Assembly: GCA_900756765.1 (NCBI GenBank)
Contig: CAAELE010000001.1
Span: 62,001 to 126,000, forward strand
Direction: 5' to 3'
DNA: 64,000 bases
Source: an uncultured Collinsella sp.
GTDB lineage: Bacteria; Actinomycetota; Coriobacteriia; Coriobacteriales; Coriobacteriaceae
Below, piece by piece: positions 55,738 through 63,651 of the stretch. Position 1 is the first letter of the stretch, and each line of letters starts with the position of its first letter. Position numbers and translations under genes: made by a program. The notes beneath the pieces are model-generated. The model saw only the letters and a list, made by a program, of their open reading frames with translations, was not told the origin of the DNA and did not search any database.

Positions 55738-55750
55738 TACAATACCCGTA
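55738..55750 (+). promoter_or_regulatory. -10 box placing the start site at the ATG (leaderless transcript)
   Basis: TACAAT ends 6 nt before the A of the kinase ATG at 55750, and no SD site is present. The -35 region is weak. A leaderless mRNA, common in Actinobacteria, is the simplest reading. Confidence 0.5.
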
Positions 55751-56895
55751 TGAACAGGCTTTTCGACAAATCGATCGTGCTGGCGTGCTGTATCGCAGCC
55801 GCCGTGGGCCTTGCTGTGGACGCTCGCCTGGTCGCGGCGTTTTGCCTTGGCGTTATTGCCACTTCGCTGGCCGAGGTCGCACAGGAAGAACGCATGCGCC
55901 GCACAAGCGAGGCCGCGAGCTTCGTCTACATCATCGCGGCTGTCTTCGTGCCGCCGTTTGTGCCGTTTGCGCCTCTCGCCCTCTATGACATCGCACGACG
56001 CGTGCGCCGCGAGCACGCCTGGGTCGCGCTAGGCATTGGCTCCGTCTTTACCTTTGCGCTTGTTGCGGACCTTCGCGCCGACGTGCTCACCGCCCGAACG
56101 CTCCTGCTGACCGCCATCCTTTCGGTTGCCGCCACCTTGTTATCGCTACGTACCGCCCAGTTGGAGCGCGAGCAGCAGCGCATGCGCCGTATCCGCGATG
56201 AGCTGCAAGAACGAGCCCTCGTGCTCGAAGCGCGCAACCGCGATCTTGCCGACCGCCAGGACTACGAAGTCGAGCTCGCGACGCTCGCCGAACGCGCCCG
56301 CATCGCGCGCGAGATCCACGATAACGTCGGGCACCAGCTCACGCGCGCCTCACTGCAAGCCGAAGCACTGCGCGTGGTTCACACCGACGAGCCCGGCGTC
56401 GCCGCCGATTTCGCCGACGTCAAACGCACGGTTGACGAGGCGCTCCAGCTTGTGCGCACCAGCGTCCACGCGCTCAACGACAACGCCGTCGACCTTTCCG
56501 TGCAGCTCGAACGCATTGTTGAAGGCGCGCGCTCGAACGGCGGTCCGCAGATTGAGCTTGAAGTTATGACCGAACATGCGCCCGCAAACGTCGCGAACTG
56601 CTTTGCGGCGGTCCTGCGCGAGGCGCTCTCCAACACCATACGTCACGCTTGCGCCCATGCTGTCACTGTACGGTGTATGGAGCATCCGTCGTTTTACCAG
56701 CTCATCGTTACCGACGATGGCGTGGGCGGGGTCCAAGCAAGCGGTCGCGGCGCCGCGGAGGGCATGGGGCTCGCTTCCATGCGCGAGCGCATCGAGGCGC
56801 TTGGCGGCACCTTCACCGCCGGTCCGCGCGCCGGCGCCGGCGGCTGGCGCGTGTTTGCCACCGTTCCCAAACAGCAAGGAGATGAGGACCGATGA
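55750..56895 (+). CDS. NarL-type sensor histidine kinase
   Basis: The protein has 381 aa. Four to five N-terminal helices (8-135) precede a coiled coil (138-165), a HisKA_3 region with His190 in REIHDNVGHQLTRA, and an ATPase domain with REALSNTIRHA and DDGVGGVQ...GMGLASMRERI. The start at 55750 is set by the TACAAT box. It overlaps the regulator gene by 4 bp and is divergent from the ABC-2 exporter. The signal may be a drug or envelope stress; this is inference. Confidence 0.87.
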   Translation: MNRLFDKSIVLACCIAAAVGLAVDARLVAAFCLGVIATSLAEVAQEERMRRTSEAASFVYIIAAVFVPPFVPFAPLALYDIARRVRREHAWVALGIGSVFTFALVADLRADVLTARTLLLTAILSVAATLLSLRTAQLEREQQRMRRIRDELQERALVLEARNRDLADRQDYEVELATLAERARIAREIHDNVGHQLTRASLQAEALRVVHTDEPGVAADFADVKRTVDEALQLVRTSVHALNDNAVDLSVQLERIVEGARSNGGPQIELEVMTEHAPANVANCFAAVLREALSNTIRHACAHAVTVRCMEHPSFYQLIVTDDGVGGVQASGRGAAEGMGLASMRERIEALGGTFTAGPRAGAGGWRVFATVPKQQGDEDR

Positions 56896-57521
56896 GGCTC
56901 ATCGTTGTCGACGACGACCGCTTGGTGGTCGATTCGCTCAAGATAATCCTGGGTGCCCAGCCGCAAATCGAGGTGGTGGGTACTGGCGCCGACGGCAACG
57001 ACGCAGTGGCTCTTTATGCCGAACACGCACCCGATATCGCGCTGCTCGACATTCAGATGCCGGGGCGCGACGGGCTTTCGGCGGCGCGCGAAATCCTTGA
57101 GCGCGACCCTGCGGCGCGCGTGGTGTTTCTGACGACATTCTCGGATGACGAGTACATTGTGTCGGCGCTCAAGTTGGGCGCCCGCGGCTACCTGATCAAA
57201 ACCGATGTCGCCGCCATTCCGCCGGCGTTGGCCCAGGTCATGGATGGCAAACGCGTGCTCGAGGGAAAGGCGATCGAGGACATCGATTTTGACGGAACGG
57301 GCATCGCGACGGGCACGCCCCGCCGGCCCGCGGCCTTTGCCAGCCTGACCGACCGCGAGTTCGAAGTCGCCGAGCTCATCGCCCGCGGCCTCGACAACAA
57401 AGAGATTGCCGCCACCGCCTATATGGGCGAAGGCACCGTGCGCAACCACATCAGCTCGATCCTTGCCAAAATGGGCCTGCGCAACCGCACGCAGATCGCC
57501 ATCGCCTACCTGCGAGGCTAA
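56892..57521 (+). CDS. NarL-family response regulator
   Basis: The protein has 209 aa. The receiver has VVDDD, phospho-acceptor Asp53 (LLDIQMPG), Thr in FLTTFSDDEY and Lys in IKTD. A LuxR HTH follows (LTDREFEVAELIARGLDNKE; AYMGEGTVRNHISSILAKMG). Its ATG overlaps the kinase stop. The likely target is the divergent exporter operon. Confidence 0.93.
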   Translation: MRLIVVDDDRLVVDSLKIILGAQPQIEVVGTGADGNDAVALYAEHAPDIALLDIQMPGRDGLSAAREILERDPAARVVFLTTFSDDEYIVSALKLGARGYLIKTDVAAIPPALAQVMDGKRVLEGKAIEDIDFDGTGIATGTPRRPAAFASLTDREFEVAELIARGLDNKEIAATAYMGEGTVRNHISSILAKMGLRNRTQIAIAYLRG

Positions 57522-57582
57522 TTTCCCAACGGCCGACCACCCCGGCATAGCAAAATGGCTGTTACCGATTTAACGCCATTTC

Positions 57583-57732
57583 AAAACTATGCCGGTTTAC
57601 GGGGCTAAAGTCGGGACCCTCATCCATACCTTCATTTTTTGAAAAACGGCAGGCTATCTACCTGCGGTTTTGTTTTTGCGATTTTCTGTATGGTCGGAGG
57701 TTCGCTATCCGGCCCCGTAAACCGGCATAGTT
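57583..57732. repeat. 150-bp element with perfect 23-bp inverted repeats
   Basis: Arms 57583-57605 and 57710-57732 are exact complements and contain AACTATGCCGGTTTACGGGG. A third, partial copy (CCGGCATAG) at 57542-57550 pairs with the first arm. The interior is AT-rich and non-coding. This is the third element of this general kind in the window. Confidence 0.85.
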
Positions 57733-57764
57733 TTGTTAGCGGCAGCCTAACCGCGCGTTTAAGC

Positions 57765-57798
57765 GCGGGGCCGGTGGGGCATTTTTGCCCCACCGGCC
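57765..57798. terminator. Terminator between the two-component system and the hydrogenase operon
   Basis: GGGGCCGGTGGGGCA and TGCCCCACCGGCCCC form a 15-bp stem with a T-rich loop between converging operons. Confidence 0.8.
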
Positions 57799-57832
57799 CC
57801 CATTCCAGCGCTATACCAGCCCCATTCCAGAG

Positions 57833-58174
57833 CTATTCCGGCTTGGTTTCCACCGTGGGAGTCTTGTCTGCCGCAACTGGGGTGCGAGCGGTGTCCATGG
57901 TCAGGCAGTGCTTGGGGCAGCTTTCGATGCACTCGCCGCACACCACGCAGGCGTACGGGTCGATCGACCAGGTACCGCCTTTGCGATCGACCGCGAGCGC
58001 ACCCGCCGGGCAACGGCGCGCGCACATGCCGCAGCAGATGCACACGTCCATGTCATTGACGATATGCCCGCGCAAGCGCTCGGGCGCCGCGAGCTTCTCC
58101 TGCGGATAGCACACCGTGACCGGCTGTTTGACCATAGAACCCAAGGCCGTCTTGGCAAATGTCAGCAAACTCAT
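57833..58174 (-). CDS. echF: Ech-type hydrogenase ferredoxin subunit (EchF-like)
   Basis: The protein has 113 aa. Two [4Fe-4S] motifs, Cys45/48/51/55 (CICCGMCARRCP) and Cys76/79/82/86 (CVVCGECIESCP), carry electrons between soluble ferredoxin and the catalytic subunits. A short N-terminal stretch resembles NuoI. It is the last gene of the operon, 7 bp after the large-subunit gene. Confidence 0.85.
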   Translation of the reverse strand: MSLLTFAKTALGSMVKQPVTVCYPQEKLAAPERLRGHIVNDMDVCICCGMCARRCPAGALAVDRKGGTWSIDPYACVVCGECIESCPKHCLTMDTARTPVAADKTPTVETKPE

Positions 58175-58181
58175 GCCGCGC

Positions 58182-59270
58182 CTACCTTTCCGTGCAGCTA
58201 ATGCAGGGGTCGATGGTCAGGATAATCATGGGCACGTTGGCAAGGAGCACGCCCTGCAGCGCATGCGTCAGACCCGCCAGGTTCTGCGACGTCGGCGTGC
58301 GCACGCGGAAACGGTCCAGATTCTTGGTGCCGTTGCCGCGCACATAGTAATACGCCTCGCCACGCGGCTGCTCAATCACAACCTCGCCGCGCGCGCCGTC
58401 GGCCGGCGTGAGCTTGGTGCGTCCGCCGATTCCGTCGTGCGGAATCTTGCCCACAAGCTCCTTGATGATGCCCATGGCCTGCGTGACCTCGGCACAACGC
58501 ACCTGACAGCGGGCATAGCAGTCGCCATCGTTAGCAACGATAGGCTCAAACGCAGCTAAGTCCGCATAGGCACCGTCACCGAACATACGTACGTCGTAGT
58601 CCACGCCCGAGGCGCGGCCGAACGGGCCGACCATCGACAGACCCAGCGCGTCCTTCTTGCTGATCACGCCCACGCCATGCAGGCGCTCGCCGCAGCTGGC
58701 GTCGTCCAAAAACGTATGCACCAGAGCCTCGTAGTCGGGACGCATGGCGTCGAGCGTCTGGACAATACCCGCCAGCTCGGAGTCCTCAATGTCGTGTTTA
58801 AGACCGCCAATCTCGTTGATCGACAGAATCACGCGACCGCCGCACGTACTCTCGAAGATCTTGAGAATCTGCTCGCGCAGCGTCCAAGACCGATAGAACA
58901 GCGCCTCGAAGCCAAAGGCATCGGCGAGCAGGCCCAGCCACAGCAGATGCGAGTGGATGCGCGAAAGCTCATGCAGAATGGTACGGATATACTGCACGCG
59001 GCCAGGCACCTCGATGTCGAGCATGCGCTCGCAGGCGCTGGCATAGCCGCAGCTATGGCCCACGGCGCAGATGCCGCAGATGCGCTCGGCGATGTAGCCA
59101 AACTGATGCATATCGCGCTTTTCGGTGAGCTTCTCGAGCCCGCGGTGCACAAAGCCGATCTGCGGAATTGCCTCGATGACGCGGTCGTCCTCGATCACTA
59201 GGTCCAGATGAAGCGGCTCGGGCAGCACCGGGTGCTGCGGGCCAAACGGAATAACGGAGCGATGTGCCAT
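58182..59270 (-). CDS. echE: Group 4 [NiFe] hydrogenase large subunit (EchE-like)
   Basis: The protein has 362 aa. The nickel ligands are in RICGIC (Cys65, Cys68) and the C-terminal DPCISC (Cys356, Cys359), so this is a true hydrogenase and not a NuoD. Only TER follows the last cysteine, so there is no long C-terminal extension to be cleaved, as reported for some Ech enzymes. AAGGAGG precedes the ATG. With the small subunit it reduces protons with ferredoxin electrons. No hyp maturation gene is in the window. Confidence 0.92.
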   Translation of the reverse strand: MAHRSVIPFGPQHPVLPEPLHLDLVIEDDRVIEAIPQIGFVHRGLEKLTEKRDMHQFGYIAERICGICAVGHSCGYASACERMLDIEVPGRVQYIRTILHELSRIHSHLLWLGLLADAFGFEALFYRSWTLREQILKIFESTCGGRVILSINEIGGLKHDIEDSELAGIVQTLDAMRPDYEALVHTFLDDASCGERLHGVGVISKKDALGLSMVGPFGRASGVDYDVRMFGDGAYADLAAFEPIVANDGDCYARCQVRCAEVTQAMGIIKELVGKIPHDGIGGRTKLTPADGARGEVVIEQPRGEAYYYVRGNGTKNLDRFRVRTPTSQNLAGLTHALQGVLLANVPMIILTIDPCISCTER

Positions 59271-59275
59271 GGACC

Positions 59276-59995
59276 TTACGCCTCCTTTTTCTGCTTGTCG
59301 CGGGCGGCCTTGGCGGCAAGCGCCGCGCAGACCTTGGCCGCTTTCTCGGGATCCATGGCGGCGAGCTTTGCCTCCATCTCGGCGGCCTTGAGCGCAGCCT
59401 TCGCAGCAGCCTCGTCGTGCTGAGCATCGGAGCCGGCAGCCGCAGCGGGCTGAGCGACGGCAACGTCCGCGGCATCGCCGGCACCCGCGGCGCCCTCCCC
59501 TGCAGCGGCCGCGGCAGCGGCGGCCTTCTCGGCCGCAGCCTTGCGCGCCTTGGCCTCGGCGGCGGCACGGACCTTCATGGCCTTCTCGCGCGCAGCTTTC
59601 ACCTCGGGCGTGATAACGCTCATGGGTTCGGCAGTCGAGACCTGGTAGAAAAAGCCCTTAAAGTCAATCTGCATGTCGGTGATGGCAAGACCAAACAGGT
59701 CATGTGCTTCGTTCTCAAACGGGAACACCGCCGGATAATACGAGCTGATGGACGGAATCTCCTGATACCGATCGATACCCTCGACCACCAGATTCTCAAT
59801 TGCATAGTTTCCGTCCCGCGCAATCTGCTCTTGCGCAGCGCGGACGTTGATAAACGTATAGACCAGGCGATACGAGCCGTCGTCCACACAGCGCTCGGCA
59901 TGCATCTGCACAAAGCGCGCGCCGGCACCCTTGAGTGCCTGCACATGCGCCAGGAGCTCATCGATCCCGACGGTGGTATAGATTGCCTTTTGCAT
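59276..59995 (-). CDS. echD: Ech-type hydrogenase NuoC-like subunit with Ala-rich tail (EchD-like)
   Basis: The protein has 239 aa. The first ~125 residues match the 30-kDa NuoC/EchD family (PSISSYYPAVFPFENEAHDLFG). The last ~110 are an Ala/Lys/Glu-rich, helical, low-complexity tail. The ATG at 59995 overlaps the previous stop (TGATG), with AAAGGAGG upstream. It links the small and large subunits. The tail is unusual; typical EchD proteins are much shorter. Confidence 0.85.
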   Translation of the reverse strand: MQKAIYTTVGIDELLAHVQALKGAGARFVQMHAERCVDDGSYRLVYTFINVRAAQEQIARDGNYAIENLVVEGIDRYQEIPSISSYYPAVFPFENEAHDLFGLAITDMQIDFKGFFYQVSTAEPMSVITPEVKAAREKAMKVRAAAEAKARKAAAEKAAAAAAAAGEGAAGAGDAADVAVAQPAAAAGSDAQHDEAAAKAALKAAEMEAKLAAMDPEKAAKVCAALAAKAARDKQKKEA

Positions 59996-60576
59996 CACTC
60001 GGCCTCCTTTGCAGCGGCGGGTGCACCGTCAGCCGTACCCGCGTCGACACCGGCCCCGGCCTCAGCCGCAGCCACAAACCCGTTCTCGCCTAGCTCAACG
60101 CCACCGTCCCAGGTTGCGGCGCCGCCCACGGTAAGCGGATCGCCGCCAGCACGCATCACAGCCTCCTTCTGATCAAGGATGCCGCACGCCTCCACAATGG
60201 CATCGATCACCGTCTCGGGGCGAATGGCGCACCCGGGCGCGTACACGTCCACGGGAATCGCGCGGTCCACGCCGCCGATCACGTTGTAGGCATCGCGGAA
60301 CACGCCACCCGAACACGCGCAGATACCGCAGGCCACCACGCACTTGGGCTCGAGCATCTGGTTGTAGATCTGGCGCACGACGGGCAGGTTCTGGGCATTG
60401 ACCGACCCCGTCACCAAAAAGATATCCGCATGCTTGGGGTTGCCGGTGTTGACCACACCAAAGCGCTCCGCATCGAACAGCGGCGTGAGCGAGGCCAGCA
60501 CCTCGATATCGCATCCGTTGCAGCTCGAACCGTCGTAATGAATAACCCACGGCGAGCGCGACATTTTATGATCCAT
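59995..60576 (-). CDS. echC: Group 4 [NiFe] hydrogenase small subunit (EchC-like)
   Basis: The protein has 193 aa. The proximal [4Fe-4S] ligands are Cys19 and Cys22 (SCNGCDIE), Cys86 (GICACSGG) and Cys116 (PGCAIRPE). The last ~40 residues are Ala/Gly/Glu-rich. GGAGGCGG precedes the ATG, 12 bp after the fused membrane subunit gene. Confidence 0.9.
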   Translation of the reverse strand: MDHKMSRSPWVIHYDGSSCNGCDIEVLASLTPLFDAERFGVVNTGNPKHADIFLVTGSVNAQNLPVVRQIYNQMLEPKCVVACGICACSGGVFRDAYNVIGGVDRAIPVDVYAPGCAIRPETVIDAIVEACGILDQKEAVMRAGGDPLTVGGAATWDGGVELGENGFVAAAEAGAGVDAGTADGAPAAAKEAE

Positions 60577-60588
60577 GGATGCCGCCTC

Positions 60589-63471
60589 CTAAATAAACAC
60601 GTCGACGAGGATGGGCATAAGGTTGAGCAGGCCAAACACCAGCGCCACGCCCCAGCCGAGCTTAAAGCAGCTGCGCCAGGTGCTGCGTGCGAAGGTGTTG
60701 TCGATCAGCACCTCGACAAAATACGTCGCAGCCATCACGACCAGGGCTACGACCCAGCTCACCGGGTTGTCCCAAACAAAGAACATGCCCACCCACATCA
60801 AAAACAGCACGGTCTCGCACCAGTGCATAAGGGTCATCTTGGCCAGCGTGCCGCCGCTCATCTCGGTGGCGACGCCCTGGACAATCTCCTGATGCGCGTG
60901 ATGCGAGTACGAAAGGTCAAACGGCGACTTGCGCAGCTTGATGGTAAGCACCGCAAGCAGCGCCAGGAAAATGGGCACGCTGTACACGATGATGGGGGCC
61001 GACTGCCCCGTCACGGCGATGGAATCAAAGCTGTCGGTGGCAAGGTACAGGCCCACGCTCATCAGCAAAACGGCGGGCTCGTAACTCATAACCTGCAGTA
61101 ACTCACGATCGGCGCCAACCTGGGCAAACGGGCTTTGCGTCGAGGCGGACGCCAGCACCACAAAGATCGCAGCGAGCGTCACCATAAAGGCGCACAGCAG
61201 CGTGTTGGAACCCGACACAAAGATGCCGCCGCCCACGACGGTAAAGATGAGCGCGCACGCCATGTAGGTATCGTCCATGGTGTTTACGCTGGCAGGGGCC
61301 TTGCGCAGGAGCTTGGCCACATCGTAGAAGGGTTGCAGCAGGCGCGGGCCCACGCGGCCCTGCATGCGGGCGGACAGCTTGCGATCGATGCCGTCGATCA
61401 GGCCGCCCACAAGCGGTGCTAGCAGGGCAAACGCCACGGTGCCTATAAAGATGCCCAAGACGCCCGAACCTTCAAAATACTTGCCGCGCAGCACCGAGGG
61501 CGCGCTCATGGCAAGCCGCTCGGGCCCAATCCACGCGCAACACAGCAGCGCAAACAAGATAATGCTGCAGCACACGACGCTACCCGCGGGGCCAATACGC
61601 TTCTCGCCAAGGGCGTCCTCCGAGTACCAATTGCGCTTTTCGGCCTTTACCTCGCGTCCCATCGAGCCGCGGAAATGGCGGTAATTGTCGGTTCCCACGC
61701 CCGAAAGGTACACGTTGACGTGCGGCTTATTGCTCACGCGGAATGAAGTCAGCAGCACCACGGCGATAAACGCCACGATAACCACCATCAGATACATGGC
61801 GTCCTTGCCAATAACGTACGGCACGCGGCCAAACACCATGGCCAAGTAAGGCGACACCAGGCCGCTCGAGATAACCGGGAACGCCACGCAGCACAGAATC
61901 AGCAGCGCGGCGATGGTGTTGAGCGCCATCCATTCGGTCTTATGGACATTGACCTCAACGTTTTGAGCCGTGGGGTCGACGCCCGAAAGCTTGGCAAGCC
62001 ACTTGCCCCAGAAGTAAAACGTCGCGGCCGAGCCAAAGGCAAGCACCATGATCATGAGCACGTTGCCGGTCTGCGCAAACGCCACCAGGGCGCCCCACTT
62101 GGACACGAGCATGCCAAACGGCGCCACAAACATGCCCATGATACCCAGCATCATCAGACGCGTCAGGTGCGGCATGCGACTGAACATACCGTCCATGTCC
62201 TCGATATTGCGGCTGCCGATATGATGCTCGGCCGTGCCCACGCACAGGAACAGCAGCGACTTGGCCACCGTGTGGAACAGGATCAGGAAGATGGCCGCCC
62301 ATACGGCCTCGGGCGCGCCGACACCCAAGCAGGCGCTGATGAGGCCCAAGTTGGAAATGGTGGAGTACGCGAGCACGCGTTTGGCGTTGCTCTGCGAGAT
62401 GGCCATGAGGGCAGCGAGCAAAAACGTGATGGCACCCACACTCGTGACCATAAAGCCGGTCACGGGATAGATGGCATAGAGCGGGCTCAGCTTGACCATC
62501 AGGAACACGCCGGCTTTGACCATGGTGGACGAGTGCAGAAGGGCGCTCGTGGGCGTGGGGGCAACCATGGCACCGAGCAGCCAGGTATGGAACGGCATCT
62601 GCGCGGCCTTGGTAAGGGCGGCGAGCGACAGCAGAATGACCGGCATCACCAGCAGCGCGGACTGCGCGGTTCCGGCGCCGGAAAGCTCGATCATGCCCGA
62701 GATGGTCAGCGGCATGCCGTTAACGTGCAGGAACATGAGTCCGGCCAAGAACGCGATGCCGCCCAGCATGTTGAGGATGATCTGGGTGAAGGCGTTTTTG
62801 ATGGCCTCGGGCGTGCGCGTGTAGCCAATCATAAGGAACGAGCACACGGTGGTGATTTCCCAGCCGCAGAACAGCCACTCAAGGTTGTCGCTCGTCACGA
62901 TGACGAACATGGCCGAGAGGAACAGGAACATGAGCGCCAGAAACTGCGGGCGACGGTCGGGCGCGGTCTGCCCGCGCAGCGCGGCCTCGTGCTCGTCATG
63001 GGCCTGGAAGTCCTTCATGTAGCCCAGGGCATACACGCAGATGAGGCTGCCGACGATGCCGACGGCAAGGACCATGATCACGCTCATGTAGTCTAAGTAG
63101 AGCGGCGTTGCCGTGACGGCTTCGGCCGCAGGCAACGTCATGGCTGCAAAGGCGAGCGAGCCCACCAGCTGGACTATGCCGAGCACTGTGGTGAGCGCGT
63201 TCCTATATTTGTACGCGTTGTACAGGATGACGGCGCACAGGATGACATCGATGGCGGAGCTGATGATCGAGAGCACATGCGAGGTGCCGGGGGCAACCTC
63301 AAAGCTCTGCGGACCCGTGCCAAAAAACATGACGGCGACTACAACTGTCACCGCCATAATGATGCCGGAACCTATGAGCCCCACCGCATCGCGGGCGCGG
63401 TCACCGCGCGCGAGCAGCATGCCCAGCGCCGGTACCAGCGGAAACAGGGTAAGGAAATACAGTAGCGTCAT
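60589..63471 (-). CDS. Fused EchA-EchB membrane subunit of the hydrogenase
   Basis: The protein has 960 aa. Residues 1 to ~640 form a proton-antiporter domain of the NuoL/HyfB/EchA type (GWEITTVCSFLMIGYTR; MPFHTWLLGAMVAPTPTSAL, with channel Lys and His). Residues ~664-960 form a NuoH/EchB-type domain (RMQGRVGPRLLQPFYDVAKL; KSPFDLSYSHHAHQEI). No stop or start separates them, and a linker of about 25 residues joins them. In described Ech operons these are two genes. GGGGGAG precedes the ATG. The protein pumps ions during H2 formation and anchors the soluble arm. Confidence 0.88.
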   Translation of the reverse strand: MTLLYFLTLFPLVPALGMLLARGDRARDAVGLIGSGIIMAVTVVVAVMFFGTGPQSFEVAPGTSHVLSIISSAIDVILCAVILYNAYKYRNALTTVLGIVQLVGSLAFAAMTLPAAEAVTATPLYLDYMSVIMVLAVGIVGSLICVYALGYMKDFQAHDEHEAALRGQTAPDRRPQFLALMFLFLSAMFVIVTSDNLEWLFCGWEITTVCSFLMIGYTRTPEAIKNAFTQIILNMLGGIAFLAGLMFLHVNGMPLTISGMIELSGAGTAQSALLVMPVILLSLAALTKAAQMPFHTWLLGAMVAPTPTSALLHSSTMVKAGVFLMVKLSPLYAIYPVTGFMVTSVGAITFLLAALMAISQSNAKRVLAYSTISNLGLISACLGVGAPEAVWAAIFLILFHTVAKSLLFLCVGTAEHHIGSRNIEDMDGMFSRMPHLTRLMMLGIMGMFVAPFGMLVSKWGALVAFAQTGNVLMIMVLAFGSAATFYFWGKWLAKLSGVDPTAQNVEVNVHKTEWMALNTIAALLILCCVAFPVISSGLVSPYLAMVFGRVPYVIGKDAMYLMVVIVAFIAVVLLTSFRVSNKPHVNVYLSGVGTDNYRHFRGSMGREVKAEKRNWYSEDALGEKRIGPAGSVVCCSIILFALLCCAWIGPERLAMSAPSVLRGKYFEGSGVLGIFIGTVAFALLAPLVGGLIDGIDRKLSARMQGRVGPRLLQPFYDVAKLLRKAPASVNTMDDTYMACALIFTVVGGGIFVSGSNTLLCAFMVTLAAIFVVLASASTQSPFAQVGADRELLQVMSYEPAVLLMSVGLYLATDSFDSIAVTGQSAPIIVYSVPIFLALLAVLTIKLRKSPFDLSYSHHAHQEIVQGVATEMSGGTLAKMTLMHWCETVLFLMWVGMFFVWDNPVSWVVALVVMAATYFVEVLIDNTFARSTWRSCFKLGWGVALVFGLLNLMPILVDVFI

Positions 63472-63615
63472 ACCATCACTCCCCCATGCAAAAACGCTGC
63501 AATTGTTTAACGTTATAGCTCAATTGAGGAGTAGCGGCGGCAGGTTTTCGGTCAACTGGGGAGTTTTAGGCGTACAGGGTAAGGGCGCGTCCGCTTTGGA
63601 GCAGTGGGGCGGCAA
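63472..63615 (-). promoter_or_regulatory. Upstream region of the hydrogenase operon
   Basis: On the minus strand CAATTGAGC is followed by TATAAC, a possible -10 box about 50 nt before the ATG, and TTGACC lies further upstream without ideal spacing. No gene is present here. The promoter call is weak. Confidence 0.3.
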
Positions 63616-63639
63616 GAAAAATGCGCCCCTGTGGGCGCA
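63616..63639 (-). terminator. Terminator after the HTH gene
   Basis: TGCGCCC and GGGCGCA arms around CTGT are followed by TTTTT on the minus strand, about 12 nt after the stop codon. Confidence 0.7.
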
Positions 63640-63651
63640 CCATCCCGTTCG

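Noticed and set aside
58182..63471. Respiratory complex I (Nuo)
   Set aside because: The large subunit keeps both nickel-binding CxxC motifs, and the gene set and order match Ech hydrogenase, without NuoEFG or NuoN.
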